From NCBI RefSeq assembly GCF_033115175.1, contig NC_084831.1, forward strand, positions 15,353,138 to 15,417,137: a stretch of 64,000 nucleotides of DNA, written 5' to 3'. The DNA is from Lepus europaeus (taxonomy: Eukaryota > Chordata > Mammalia > Lagomorpha > Leporidae). The notes beneath the pieces were generated by a model. The model had not been told where the DNA came from. It made no database searches and saw only the letters and a list, made by a program, of their open reading frames with translations. Position numbers and translations under genes: made by a program. Below, piece by piece: positions 1 through 11,697 of the stretch. The stretch's first letter is position 1, and every line of letters begins with the position of its first letter.

Positions 1-132
1 CCTGGCTCCTGCCTTCGGATCAGCGTGGTGCGCTAGCCGCAGCGGCCATTGGAGGGTGAACCAACGGCAAAAGGGAAGACCTTTCTCTCTCTCTCTCTCC
101 CACTATCCACTCTGCCTGTCAAAAAAAAAAAA
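1..132 (+). repeat. CSINE, young type, 3' part at window edge
   Basis: It starts inside the body (CCTGGCTCCTGCCTTCGGAT), with GAACCAACGGCAAAAGGGAA, (CT)n and TGTCAAAAA tail. Confidence 0.9.
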
Positions 133-319
133 TTATTCTAAAATTATATATGATTACATATAATTAACACAACATATTAAACCACTCTCATGTTAACAGA
201 CATTTAAACTGATAGCATTTGGGGGGCCTTTTCAAAAAATTATTAGTATCTTTGCAGTGAATGTATTTATATACATCTTTAACTACTTTGTTACTCTAGT
301 TTCTTTACAACTGCAAGGA

Positions 320-608
320 GCGGGATACCCAGGTCTCATATCAGAGGGTGGGTGTTGAGACTCAACGACTTTGCTTCCAACATAGCTTCCTGCTAATGTG
401 CCTGGGTGGCAGCAGATGACACACAAGTATTTGAATTCCTGCTATTCCATGTAGGAGACCCCAGATGGACTTCCTGGCTCCTAGCTTTTGTCTGGCCCAG
501 GCCTGGCTGATGCAGCCTTTGGGGAGTAAACCAACAGATGGAAGATTCCTGTATCTTTCTTTCCCTCATCTCTGTTGCTCTGTCTTTCAAATAAACACAT
601 AAATCTTT
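320..608 (+). repeat. CSINE, older, diverged
   Basis: The 5' half is degraded. The clear part is GGACTTCCTGGCTCCTAGCT onward to a CAAATAAACACATAAATC tail. Confidence 0.75.
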
Positions 609-1556
609 TTATTTAATGCAAATAATAGAGAACTATAAAAAGTAATGCAGTGAATTTGAACCACAGGAAATGCCAGTGATTGCATTAAGTATGGATGAAC
701 TGGTCCAGTTAAAAGATCAAGATGTGGGATTAGTTTCTGACAAGTATGTATGAGTCTCCAAAATAAAATGAGAGTCCGAGTCACACCTACGATGGCGTTC
801 GTCTCCAGCGTCCCTCAGGAGCCCAGGTGAACATGTAGAGATGCAGAGGCAGTAGAGTAAGGGTCCATTGCGGTTTTAATTTTGGGCCTGGCAACACGCA
901 GGGAGGAAGCTATACTATTTAGGGACGCAAGCTTACGCAGAAGAAGGCTAAAGGGGAAAAGGGAGGGACAAGTGCTTACATGGAGGGCAGGAAGGAGATT
1001 ACAACTGGGAGGGCACCGAGGTAACTTTAGGTCCTGGTGACCTTTTTCTCCATCTAGATGGCGCTCAGGGAGACGTTCACTTTGTGGTGATTTTCCAAGG
1101 CATACGTTTTTGCATTTTCAATTTTTGTATGTGTTATATTTCATAATAATAATATAAAAGAGAAAACTAAGAAAACTATGCAAGAACACGGGAGAGTATG
1201 GCACTCAGGAGGGTAAAAAGACCATTGAAAGACAGAACTTTTAGGTCACTAAAAGGATTGTCTACAGCTCTTCTTAATAGTGTCCCTACATTATTAATGA
1301 ATACACTAACTGACTGCAGAAAGTTTTCCAATCACACTATCATTCTAGCTTATAACCTGAATTTATACTCATCAATTCACTATGTCCATAAACTTCATAA
1401 TTATGGTATTTTTAAAATCCCCAAGAAATATGGCAGAAGTTATGTTAGAGAATCAGGTGTTACTGTCCAAAGAATGAGGATCCCTCATTTTACATACAGA
1501 TCTCTCCAAATCTGTAGGCTCCCTCTTTAAGAAAACATGAGTTATTTTTCCCCCCC

Positions 1557-1880
1557 AAAGATTTATTTATTTGAAAAGCAGAGACACACAGAGAGGAGAC
1601 AGAGAGACAAAGAGAGAGAGAAGTCTTTCATCCACTGGTTCACTCCCCAGATGGCCGCAACAGCCAGGGCTGGGCCAGGCAGAAGCCAGGAGCCAGGAGC
1701 TTCTTCTGGGTCTCCCACTTGGGTGCAGAGCCCAAGGACTTAGACCATCTTCCACTACTTTCCCAGGTGCATTAGCAGGGAACTGGATCAGAAGCAGAAC
1801 AGCTGGGAATTGAGCCGGAGTCCATGGGATGCCAGCACTGTAGGCGGAAGCTTCACCTTCCATGCCACAGTGCCATCCCC
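1557..1880 (-). repeat. CSINE, older
   Basis: AGATTTATTTATTTGAAAAG opens the inverted tail; the head ends at CCACAGTGCCATCCCC. Confidence 0.9.
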
Positions 1881-1910
1881 AAGTACTCCCCTTCTGAAAA
1901 ACATGCCATT

Positions 1911-2232
1911 TGGGGTGGGCATTATGGTGTAGCAAGTAAAGCCACCACCTTTGATGCCAGCATCCCACGGGTGCCAGTTGGACTCCCAGCTGTTCCACTT
2001 CTGATCTAGCTTCCTGCTAATGCACCTGGGAAAGCAGTGGGAGATGCCCAAGCACTTGGGCTGTGAGAGACTGGATGAAGCTCCTGGGTCCTGGCTTCAG
2101 CCTGGCCCAGTCCAGGTTGTTGCAGCCATTTATGAATCAGTAGATGGAAGATTTCTCTCTCTCTATTTGTCTTTCTTTCTCTCTCTCTAACTCTGCCTTT
2201 CAGATAAATAAATAAAACTTTTTAAAAAAGAA
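1911..2232 (+). repeat. CSINE, older
   Basis: It begins GGGGTGGGCATTATGGTGTA and ends with CAGATAAATAAATAAAACTT plus A-run. Confidence 0.9.
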
Positions 2233-2235
2233 AGT

Positions 2236-2569
2236 GTATTTATTTTTATTCATCCAAAAGGAAGAGAGAGAATGGGGGGGTGGGGGTGCAGGGTGAGTGA
2301 GAGAGAGAGAGATGGAGGGAGGAATTTGTTGGTTTACTCTCCAAATGCCCACAACAGCCCAGATGGAACAGGCTGACGCCAGGACCCAGGAACTCATCAG
2401 GGTTTCTCATGTGGGTGTCAAGGGCCCAAGTACTTGAGTTATCACCTGCTGCCTCCCATGGTGCACAACAGCAGGAAGATGGAATCAAGAGTTAGAGTTG
2501 GGTATGGAAGGCAGGAATTCCAATGAGACACACACATCTTAATTGCTACTAGGCTAAACCCCCACCTCC
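2236..2569 (-). repeat. CSINE, older
   Basis: It lies 3 bp after the preceding plus-strand copy, tail to tail. The inverted body carries GTTGGTTTACTCTCCAAATG. Confidence 0.85.
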
Positions 2570-3365
2570 CCTTTTTATTTTTTACAAATTCTTTTTATGA
2601 CTTTAATTATGCATAAACTGATGAACTACCTAATCAATGTTAGGTATTTACTCACAGAAAATTGAAGTAACATCTCCATTTACTTAAAAGTCTTTGCTTG
2701 CTAACAGAGATAAGCAAATAAAACCAGTAAACTGCAATTTTGTATCATCACAAGCATATCACAAATTCCTGTGTCTGTATATTACAATTTTCATCACTCA
2801 GGGAAAATGTTACCTTTATGTTCCACATAAGGCTCCATATCCAACATTTCTGAGAAGCCAATGTAGGTATTCAGCTTTTTCTTATGTCCAGTTTGCCTAA
2901 CCAAGAGGAAAGCTGATTATATCTAAAACCATCATAACACAATGTATAATCTCTATTGACTGCCTTAATAAATGTATTAGAAGCTAGATTTCTAAGTTTA
3001 GCAATGTTGATCAAAAGTCTGTATGATTAAAACATAATGCTATTTTATAACTAGGTTAAAAGTTATGAATTCATAGTGCTAATCCCAAACAACCCATCCC
3101 CCCCAGCTTTAATTTAATCACAAAAGAGAGGCAGACTCCTGCTTATTAAAGGCATGTACATGTGCAAACATTGCCTTGATTTTTAATTGTAAAATGAAAG
3201 GTTCTCAAGAAATTAAGGAGGAAGGAACACTATAATGAGCAAAAAATTAACTTGCAAGGTAACTAAGCTCCCTGCCATTAATAATTCCTCAGAATACAAA
3301 AGTGAGGAGCCCCTCCTTTCCTGGCTCCCTAGTTTTATCTCGTTGATTGCTTTAGAATTATATGA

Positions 3366-3622
3366 GGGGCTGGCATTGTGATTCAGTGGGTAAAGCTGCT
3401 GCCTGCAGTGCTGGCAACCCATATGGGCACTGGTTCGAGTCCTGGCTGCTCCACTTCTGATCCAGCTCCCTGCTAATGCACCTGGGAAGGCAGCAGAGGA
3501 TGGCCCAAGTGCTTGGGTCCCTGCAACCACATGGGTGCCTCAGTCTGGGGGGTGACCAGTGTATGGAAGACTCCTCTCTCTCTCTCTGCCTTTCAAATAA
3601 ATAAATCTTAAAAAAAAAAAAA
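3366..3622 (+). repeat. CSINE, older, internal deletion
   Basis: GGGGCTGGCATTGTGATTCA head; the middle is shortened before GGGGGGTGACCAGTG. Imperfect flanking repeat AATTATATGA/AATTCTATGA. Confidence 0.9.
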
Positions 3623-3795
3623 TTCTATGACAAAATCATGAAATATTGACATGTCAAAATTACAGGTTCCACCTATAAGTTCTGCTCCAGATCTAGAGTT
3701 TCAAATTACAATCATCTTATTGTCTTGGCTATGGTAAAATTCTGTGCATGTCAGCCCTCAGTGAACAACAAAAAGTACTACTTGCCCATATTTAC

Positions 3796-3929
3796 CTGTC
3801 AAAGACAAAACGCATTAGCTGCAAGTTCAGAGTGCATGGAAGGCTAAGAAGTCGAATCTTCCTTGTTGCATTCTGTTTGCTTTGACAGTTTTCACAAAAA
3901 TATCGATTGTCTCCTTCTAATTTTTCTTC
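3796..3929 (-). CDS. USP48: USP48 coding exon 7 (zinc-finger CxxC 2), last exon in window
   Basis: The acceptor CTCCATCAG and donor ACAG|GTAAAT bound 134 nt encoding [20 protein letters not shown], then [24 protein letters not shown] plus two bases of Arg303. The CENC pair (Cys270 and Cys273) is the second half of the zinc finger. [12 protein letters not shown] is the core strand expected before the His-box region. The following exon ([14 protein letters not shown] in the family) is not found in 1-3795, so it lies outside the window. Confidence 0.96.
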
Positions 3930-4401
3930 CTGATGGAGAATAAGACATATCAGTGATAAGATCTCTTACATATAGCACAATTTTTAGTTAATACCTTATA
4001 TTCAAACTGTTTAAAATCAAATTACTATAAAGGATATGCAAGATTAACAGGCACTGCTTAGTAGTGATATTATTAATTTGTATACAACACTATTTAAAAC
4101 TAACCTATTTCCAACTTGAATGCTTTTTCAAATGCTTGCGTCAGGTTCTTTATCCTGATTAATTCCACTTCTGGGAATTCTAAGGCAGTAGGTTATAAAA
4201 AGGTTGTCAATATGTACTTTGAAATAAAATTAACTTTAAAAAAAGCAGTGACAAAACTGGGTATAAACTACATATGGACACTAAAATGCAAAATTCTGAA
4301 TGCAACATATATGTGGTCAGCATTATTAGATAATATTTATGAGACAAAGCCAATAAAAGAATGCAGAAACCAGCTGACAGTGGGTTTTAAAACTTTAATA
4401 T

Positions 4402-4758
4402 ATTGGGGGGGGGGGGGGTGTGTGTAGCGGTACCAGGGCGCACTAGGTTAATCCTCTGCCTGCGGCGCCGGCATCCCATATGGGCGCGCCAGTTCTAGTC
4501 CCGGTTGCTCCTCTTCCAGTCCAGCTCTCTGCTGTGGCCTGGGATAGCAGTGAAGGATGGCCCAAGTGCTTGGCCCCTTGCACCCACATGGGAGACCCAG
4601 AGGAAGCTCCTGGCTTCGGATCCGCACAGTTCCGGCCATGGCGACCATTTGGTGAGTGAACCAACAGAAGGAAGACCTTTCTCTCTCTCTCTCTCTCTCT
4701 CACTATCTGTAACTCTACCACCTGTCATATAAATAAATAAAATCTTAAAAAACAAAAG
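4402..4758 (+). repeat. CSINE with target-site duplication
   Basis: AAAACTTTAATAT flanks it at 4389-4401 and 4759-4771. The head is GCACTAGGTTAATCC type. The 5' end carries the G14 and GTGTGT extension. Confidence 0.93.
4405..4418 (+). repeat. G14 homopolymer
   Basis: Fourteen G lie at the 5' edge of a SINE, directly after its target-site duplication. Confidence 0.95.
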
Positions 4759-4771
4759 AAAACTTTAATAT

Positions 4772-5091
4772 CAGCGCCGGCACTGTGCCGCAGCAGGTAA
4801 TGTTGCTGCCTGCAGTGCTGGTAACCCATATGGGTTCCGGTTTGAATCCCAGCTGCTCCACTTTGATCCAGCTCTCTGCTATGGCCTGGGAAAGCAGTGG
4901 AAAATGGCCCAAGTCCTTGGGCCCCTGTACCCACATGGGAGACCTGAAAGAAGCTCCTGGCTCCTGCCTTCAGCCTGGCCCAGCCCTGGCTATTGCAGCC
5001 ATTTGGAGAGTGAACCAGCAGATGGAAGACCTCACTCTCTCTCTCTCTCTACCTCTGCCTTTCAAATAAATAAATAAAACTTTTTTAAAAG
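4772..5091 (+). repeat. CSINE, second insertion in same target
   Basis: CAGCGCCGGCACTGTGCCGC head. It shares the duplicated target on its left; AAACTTTGATATC at 5092-5104 is the right copy. Confidence 0.93.
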
Positions 5092-5199
5092 AAACTTTGA
5101 TATCTACAATAGCTTTTTGATACAGATTGCTACAGTAAATGATGCAATACTGGCGCCATCACTGTCTTCACTTGCCTTCCAGGATACCATTCATCTATT

Positions 5200-6130
5200 T
5201 TCCTCCTAACTCACCGGCCATTCCTATTCCTCCAATGCATCCTTTGCCAGCTGCTCTGATCTCCCTGATCCTGTATCACTGGGATGTCCCACGTGAAGCC
5301 CTTGGTACCCATCCCTCTCCACTCCCTTAGTGATTTGACTCAGCCTTGACTTCTCCCCCTTGAACTACATTTCTCAAATGCAGCACGCTAAAGACAAACT
5401 CCTCATTCTCCTCCCACCCTGCTCCTCCAATGGTCTCATCTCAGCATGGTACCTCCCTTCGTCTAGTTGATCAAAGCAAAAACCTTAGTAGGCTTTGACC
5501 TTCCTCTTTCTCTCCATGAAGTCCCCAAGTTTTATCAGCTCTACTTTGAAAATACACCAAACACTATTTATCTTTCCAGCTAAGCCTGTTCCAAGTTAGG
5601 AGGGCCCCTTCTGTCTGCCCTTGGGCTACCTTCAGCCCAGTTACCCTGCTCACACAGACTGGCATCTCTCCAATACTTGTAATCCCCAGTGGCACCTCAA
5701 TCTCAAGCACAGTGAAAATTCAAATGCTAACAAAGGTCTTCAGGACCCACCTGAGGGGACCCTTTCCTACCTCTGACTTGAACTTCATCTCTCTTCACTT
5801 ACTCACTCTGGTCCTGTGGTTAGGGGACAAGCAAGGAGGTCACTGTGGCCTCCACCCACCACTCTTCTCCCTGATTCTCACAGAGCTCACTCTTTCGCCT
5901 CATCACTTTGATTCAAATTAAACCCAACTCACCCTTATGCCTACCACACTGCCCAGCACCCGTAGAGTTGACATACTGTATATACTATGTATTTCACTTT
6001 TATTTATCTCACTGCACCATGAGCTCCACAAAGGCCTCCTTTGTCTGTTTTTCTCACTATTGTTACCTCCAATAGGTGAAACGGTGCTCTCAGCTGATAT
6101 TTAGCTGATTGCATTCAGTAAATTATAACT
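5200..6130 (+). mobile_element. L2-like LINE relic
   Basis: The segment has L2 3'-end features in order: CCCCAAGTTTTATCAGCTCT, a pyrimidine-rich middle, then ATGAGCTCCACAAAGGCC near the end. Assignment is by eye. Confidence 0.45.
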
Positions 6131-6678
6131 TCAGGCATGCTGGTGGGTGTGCCAGGAGTAGGAAAAGTGGAAAAAGATTAAGACAGGAAGCTGTGCAACA
6201 AATCCCTCTATTAAGCTTTGTGTCTGCTCATGCTTGATAACACAGGTTCCCCCTTAGCAGTTCCCACTGAGAACAAAAGGAAAGCACCTCCATAATTCCA
6301 TATACCTCCAAATACACAAGGAGTAGAAATACAGAGCAGAGGGGTTGAGGAACGACCCCGCCGGTGTAAATACATGTATACACACTCAACACATTCACCT
6401 TCTCATTACATGAAAAGGCAAATAAGCTTTAAGGTAGCAGAGTTTACATTTCCTTAACTACCTTTCTACCCCAACCATACAATAACCTAAGTTTCCACAA
6501 ATATACAACTTTACATGTAAAATAATTTGGAGTAGCCAAAAATTAGTTTAAGATGCAGCCTGCTTCAGTACTTTATTAGGATTCTCTTTTAGATATTAAC
6601 TACAGACACTTCTCACACAGGAAGAGCTGAAATAATTAATTACCATTCAGAACAGCACTGATCATTAACAAGCAGAGA

Positions 6679-6696
6679 TAATATATATATATATAT
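6679..6696. repeat. (TA)n microsatellite
   Basis: Pure AT dinucleotides lie 18 bp beyond the USP48 exon 6 donor. Confidence 0.9.
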
Positions 6697-6714
6697 GTAC
6701 CAAAATGTGAATAC

Positions 6715-6823
6715 CTTCAAAAATTCCGAGATACAGTCTGTTAACTGTTTGTGGCCTTGGATATTTAATTCCAGTTCATAAAACTTTGATAAAAGCTTAG
6801 ACTCTCTTCCACACTGATTGCAA
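6715..6823 (-). CDS. USP48: USP48 coding exon 6 (zinc-finger CxxC 1)
   Basis: The acceptor TTATTATAG and donor AAG|GTATTC bound 109 nt that complete Val222 and encode [20 protein letters not shown], then [16 protein letters not shown]. The CNQC pair (Cys223 and Cys226) is the first half of the zinc-binding finger of USP domains. The exon ends in phase 0 at residue 258. A short (TA)n run lies just past the donor at 6679-6696. Confidence 0.95.
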
Positions 6824-7310
6824 CTATAATAAAATAGAGTAATAAAATTAACATCAAAGTGGGGAAAGTTCTACTGTACTGCATTTGAGAAAGATGGAAA
6901 GAAACATTTATAACATTAATTAGCTTTCTTACATGCACTTTATACTATGGATACTAAAAAATAATTAACAGGAAGTTACTACTAGTGGGCCATGTATTTT
7001 ATGAGTAAGACATTTTTTAAAAGGTATTTCACATATCTACTTTTAGCGTTCTAGCCAGCTCCAGTCTTACCACAAAGCTAATAAAGCAGATGGCAAGAGC
7101 TCAACCAGACACAGTCCAACACCTGGACGGATTCAATTGCAATTAACAAGTCAGTTGTTTACATGTTCCCATGGAAATGTACTGCTATAAATATTTCAGT
7201 CCCATGATAGCCCTCTAAAGCTATAACTTGGAACAGAACTAAAAATTAGGCAACATATTATCAACTGCCTTAGAATAAAATGTACCATGAAAGAGCTGAA
7301 ATACACTTAC

Positions 7311-7435
7311 ACAGTTACATAAGCATACTCTCCACAGAATTGCTGTTGGACAATGTTCCGCACATCTGGATTCTTTTGTTTAGATAAAGTATCTTCCAAT
7401 AGAGACATAAAGAGCTTCGAAAATTCTTGGGCATC
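7311..7435 (-). CDS. USP48: USP48 coding exon 5
   Basis: The acceptor CTTGCAG and donor CTGT|GTAAGT bound 125 nt encoding [20 protein letters not shown], then [21 protein letters not shown] plus two bases of Val222. DAQEF is the conserved USP motif following the Gln-rich loop. In genomic DNA the reading frame meets a stop immediately beyond the donor, supporting the exon boundary. Confidence 0.96.
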
Positions 7436-7735
7436 CTGCAAGTTTGGGTTAATAAAAAAAAAAACAAAAAACAAAAAACTGTATATCTTTTCAAACTTCC
7501 AATACAGCACTAGTAAAAGTAAACCTTTTAGAAACTACCTGTAATTTCAACTTGGTATTCAAAAAGGACTACAGCTATGCTGAACCAGTCTGTGCCTATG
7601 TAACAATTTTCAGAGATGGAATAATGTGTAACATAAATTTAATCTTAAGTAATCTTGAACTTTTCATGCCATCCCGCTTTACAAACATTCTAAGGAATGC
7701 TTGGGGCCTCTGAGTATTTTTTAAAAAGAAAAAAA

Positions 7736-8062
7736 GCTGGTGCCGGTGCTGTGGCATAGTGGGTAAAGCCACTGCCTGCAGTGCCAGCATCCCATACGGG
7801 TGCTGGTTCGAGTTTCAGCTGCTCCACTGCCGATCCAGCTCTCTGCTATTGCCTTGGATAGCAGTGGAGGATGGCCCAAGTCCTTCGGTCCCTGTATTTG
7901 TGTGGGAGCATGGAAGAAGCTCCTGGCTCCTGGCTTTGGATCAACGCAGCTCCATCTGTTAGCCATTTGGGGAGTGAACCAGCAAATGGAAGACACCTCT
8001 CTCTCTACATCTGCCTCTCTGCAACTCTGCCTTTTAAATAAATAAATAAATCTTTAAAAAAA
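7736..8062 (+). repeat. CSINE abutting USP48 exon 4
   Basis: TGGTGCCGGTGCTGTGGCAT head and AAATAAATCTTTAAAAAAAG tail; 16 bp remain before the exon edge at 8079. Confidence 0.93.
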
Positions 8063-8078
8063 GGAAGAAAGTTCTTAC

Positions 8079-8206
8079 CTGCTGTTGCCCGGTATCCAAG
8101 CCCAAGGCTTTAACAAATCCCGACGGATCAATATATCGCCTGTTACTGTTTTGCAACAAAGCAAACAAGTACTGGAGGTGCTCACAAATTGTCTGAGGCT
8201 CATAAT
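8079..8206 (-). CDS. USP48: USP48 coding exon 4
   Basis: The acceptor TTAATAG and donor CAG|GTAAGA bound 128 nt. They complete Asp138 and encode [20 protein letters not shown], then [23 protein letters not shown], ending in phase 0. This is the helical part of the USP thumb subdomain. Only 16 bp separate the donor edge from the A-tail of an antisense SINE (7736-8062), so the intron begins with almost no unique spacer. Confidence 0.96.
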
Positions 8207-8352
8207 CTATTAAAAGAAAAATTTTAAATATTTAAAAAGCTACTACTTTTCTTTGTGAAAGATGTTACTTCTTCACGTGAGAACATTAAATCTTCTATCT
8301 AAACTGTGTCAATCTTTTATTATCATTTTAAAACTTTAAAAGAAACAAAAGG

Positions 8353-8688
8353 GGGGCCAGTCCTGTGGCGCAGTGGGTTAAAGCCCTGGCCTGCAGTGCT
8401 GGCATTCCATGTGGGTACCAGTTTGTGTCCCGGTTGCTCCTCTTCTGATCAGCTCCCTGCTAATGCCCCTGGGAAAGTCGTAGAAGATGGCCTAAGTTGT
8501 TGGGCCCCTGTACCCACATGGGAGACCTGGAGTAGGCTCCTGGCTTCGGATCAGCTCAGCTCCACCAGGCAGTTGTGGCCATTTAGGGAGTGAACCAGTG
8601 GATGGAAGACCTCTCTCTCTTTTCTCTCTTCTGTCTCTACATCTCTGTAACTCTTTCAAGTAATTAAAAGAAATCTTTAAAAAAAAAT
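8353..8688 (+). repeat. CSINE
   Basis: GGGGCCAGTCCTGTGGCGCA head, (CT)n, AAATCTTTAAAAAAAAA tail. Confidence 0.92.
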
Positions 8689-8716
8689 AAGAAGAAGAAA
8701 AAAGAAATAAACAAAA

Positions 8717-9044
8717 GGGCCTGGTGTTACAGCACAGATTAAGCCGCAGCTTGGGGTGCCACCATCCCATCAGAGCATTGGTTCTAGTCCTAGCTGCTCT
8801 ACTTCTGATCCAGCTCCATGCTAAATGCACTTGAGAAAGCAGCAGATGAGGGCTCAGGTGCCTGGATCCCTGCCACCCACCTGAGCAACCCAGGTTCTGG
8901 CTTTGGCCTGGCCCAGCTCCTGCCACTGCAGCCATTTAGGAAGTGAACCAACAGATGTAAGATCTCTGTCTCATCCTCTCTCTCTCTCTGTAACTCTGCC
9001 TTTCAAGTAAATAAATAAATCTTAAAACACAATTTAAAAAAAAA
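8717..9044 (+). repeat. CSINE, older
   Basis: GGCCTGGTGTTACAGCACAG head; tail AAGTAAATAAATAAATCTTA. Confidence 0.9.
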
Positions 9045-9357
9045 GAAAAATGAGGCAGCCCGCACTGTCTTTATACATTCCCTGAAGGCAAAAGTTTATA
9101 CCTTCATTACAGCAACAAGAGCAATCATGACTACAGTTTCCAGAGTGTCAAATAGCATTCACTCAGTAATAACTATCTACTATATTTACCATATGCATAA
9201 GATACATGCCCAAATACTTTCAAATAATCTTCTTAATACAGACATTCCACAAACACAACAAGACAGGAATCTCAAGCACAGTAAAAATCCTAGAATTTTA
9301 GAACTGCAAATTTCAATAAGTTGGGGAGGGTATACAAATGGGAAGCATGGTTCTTCT

Positions 9358-9647
9358 TTTTTAAATTTATTAATTTATTTGAAAGCCAGAGAAAGATGAG
9401 ACAGATTTTCCCATCCACTGTCACTCCCCAGATGCCTGCAATAGCCAGGGATGGACCAGGCTGATGTCAGGAGCCCAGAACTCCATCTGGATGTCCCATG
9501 TGGTAGCAGGAGATCTAAGTACTGCCTCCCAAGCAATGCATTAACAGGAAGCTGGATGAATAGAGAAGGTGCCAGGACTTGAACTAGACATTCCAATATG
9601 GGATATAGGTATTGCAGTTACTTAACTGCTTTGCCATATACCTGCCC
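9358..9647 (-). repeat. CSINE, old
   Basis: Inverted tail TTTATTAATTTATTTGAAAG; head end TTTGCCATATACCTGCCC. Confidence 0.85.
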
Positions 9648-9737
9648 AAGTTGTCTTTTCTGTATCAGTTATCAATTTATGCTTCTCAGCTCCAAATCCA
9701 CCCTTCTTTGCCTGCTCTGCAATAAGAGATGAGTTTT

Positions 9738-10058
9738 GGGTGCTGGTGTTGTGGCATAGCATGTAAAGCCATTGCCTGTGGCATCAGCATCCCTTATGGG
9801 CACTGGTTCAAGTCCTGGCTGCTCCGCTTACAATCTAGCTCCCTGCTTATGCCCTGGGAAAAGCAGCAGGAAATGGCCCAAGTGCTTGGGCCCCTGCCAC
9901 ACCCTTGGGAGAACCAGATGAAGTTCTTGGCTCCTGCTTGGCCATTGTGGCCATCTGGGGAGTGAACCAGCGGATGGAAGATCTCTCTCTCTCTCTCTGT
10001 CTCTTTCCCCCCTCTCTCTGCAACTGACTTTCAAATAAATAAATAAATAAATCTTTGA
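9738..10058 (+). repeat. CSINE followed by GA repeat
   Basis: TGGGTGCTGGTGTTGTGGCA head, four ATAA units in the tail, then (GA)n to 10080. Confidence 0.92.
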
Positions 10059-10463
10059 GAGAGAGAGGGAGAGGGAGAGAACTGAGTTTGCAAGTATTTC
10101 TCCCGGGCAGCTGTTGAGAGGTGAAGTCATGTTGGTGGAGGGCACTAGAGGGTCAAGTGTACCTCCCTCACCAGCCTCCAGCAGGTCTGCTTTCCCCAGG
10201 GCTCTGGAACCCCGCAGCTTTCCCCACATCTGCTCCCATGAGGCACTTTCTCTTGAATGATCACCCTGCCGGAAACCCTGCCAGGTGACTGTAGAGGGTT
10301 CCAGGGCCCAGCATCTCCTTTGCTACTTACTGTTGGTCTATATTTAAATATCCAGAACTACAGGAATGAAGCTTTGAGAAACCAAATTTTACTTTCTTCT
10401 TTTTTTTCCCCCAGACTAATGATATACATCTCTTCAGGGAAACAACCTTATAAAGAACTTTTA

Positions 10464-10735
10464 GGGGTCAGCATCCCATGTTAGAGTGTTGGTTCAGGTC
10501 CCCACTGCTCTGCTTCCTATCCTGCCCCCTGCTAATGCACCTGGAAAGCAGTAGAAAATGATCCAAGTACCAGGGACCCTGCCACCCACATGGGAGACCA
10601 GGATGGAGTTCTGGCTCCTGGCTTTGGCCTGGCCCAGTCCTATCCATTATGGCTATCTTGAGTGTGAAGCAGCAGATGGAAGGCTGATCTCTCTCTTTCT
10701 CTCCGCCTTTCAAGTAAATAAATCTCTCAAAGACC
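10464..10735 (+). repeat. CSINE, 5' shortened
   Basis: It starts near GGGGTCAGCATCCCATG; tail CAAGTAAATAAATCTCTCAA. Confidence 0.85.
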
Positions 10736-11370
10736 AAAGGAAAAAAAAATTTTAAATCCTGTGTTCTGAAGCAAAAAGTACTATTAACCAGAACCAAGAC
10801 TCTGAAGTGTTACCTCTGTTGAGGGGACTGCAAAATGATGTGGAGACCAAGAATCCTAACTTTACTTGCTTGGAGCCAAGGAAATCGGCTATGCACCCAA
10901 ACCATATTAAAAAAAAAAAAAAAAAAAGACAACAGAGTACTTATGGATGGGAGCAGGGGCCAGAAGTTCCCATGTTGGAGCTCTCAGACCTATATAATCT
11001 TAGTCACCCATCCCACCAACCCCCAGTTGTGAGAAGGGAAACAATACGGCTTGCTCCATGGGAGCTTCAACACAAAGAGAGAACTCTCTAAAAATGAACA
11101 AATTTAGCAATAGAGAGCTACACACTATATAGGAAACAAAACATGTATTCCAATAGAAGCAGTCTGAGATGGACTCTGTAAATTTACAATGAGTGCAGGA
11201 TCATATTAGTGGCAGGTTGTGCCATGGTCAATTTATTTAGCCATAATTTTTGAGAATGTCATTTAAGATATCCTATTTGGGAATCAAGCCAAGGATTGTG
11301 GTTGCATTGAAATATCATTATCATTATCTCCAACAAAGCAAAAGAATAACCTTCTCTGCCTTATTGGTAT

Positions 11371-11697
11371 AAAAAAAGATTTATTTATTTATTTGAAAAA
11401 TAAGGTTACAGAGAGAGAAGGGGGGGAGAGAGAGAGGGTGGAGGGTGAGTGGGGGGTGGGGGTGGTAGATCTTATCCGCTAGTTTATTCCTCAAATGGCA
11501 GTAGGGGCCAGGGAAGGGTCAGGTCAGAGCCAGGAGTCAGTTTTTTCTGGGTCACTCAAGCCATCTTCTGTTGTTTTTCCAGGTGTGTTAGCAGGGAGCT
11601 GGATTAGAAATCGAACAGCTGAGACTCCAACCCACCCATATGGGATGCCAGAGCTGCAGGCAGTGGCTTGAACTACTACACTATAGTGTCAGCCCCT
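11371..11697 (-). repeat. CSINE
   Basis: Inverted tail AAAAAAAGATTTATTTATTT and a purine-rich GA block; head end CTATAGTGTCAGCCCC. Confidence 0.9.

Larger units (their letters stand above)
1..3795 (-). other. USP48: USP48 intron 7 (partial)
   Basis: No exon is visible. The stretch is AT-rich and holds six SINE pieces (listed separately). Unique sequence at 613-1556 and 2570-3365 shows no feature I recognise; ORFs there are short and uncoded. Confidence 0.85.
3930..6714 (-). other. USP48: USP48 intron 6
   Basis: It contains a 14-G tract, two adjacent SINEs (4402-5091) and an L2-like relic (about 5200-6130). Positions 6131-6678 are unique AT-rich sequence with nothing recognisable. Confidence 0.85.

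Noticed and set aside
1198-1530. 110-aa open frame in USP48 intron 7
   Set aside because: AT-rich chance frame without similarity to the next USP48 exon or any family I know.
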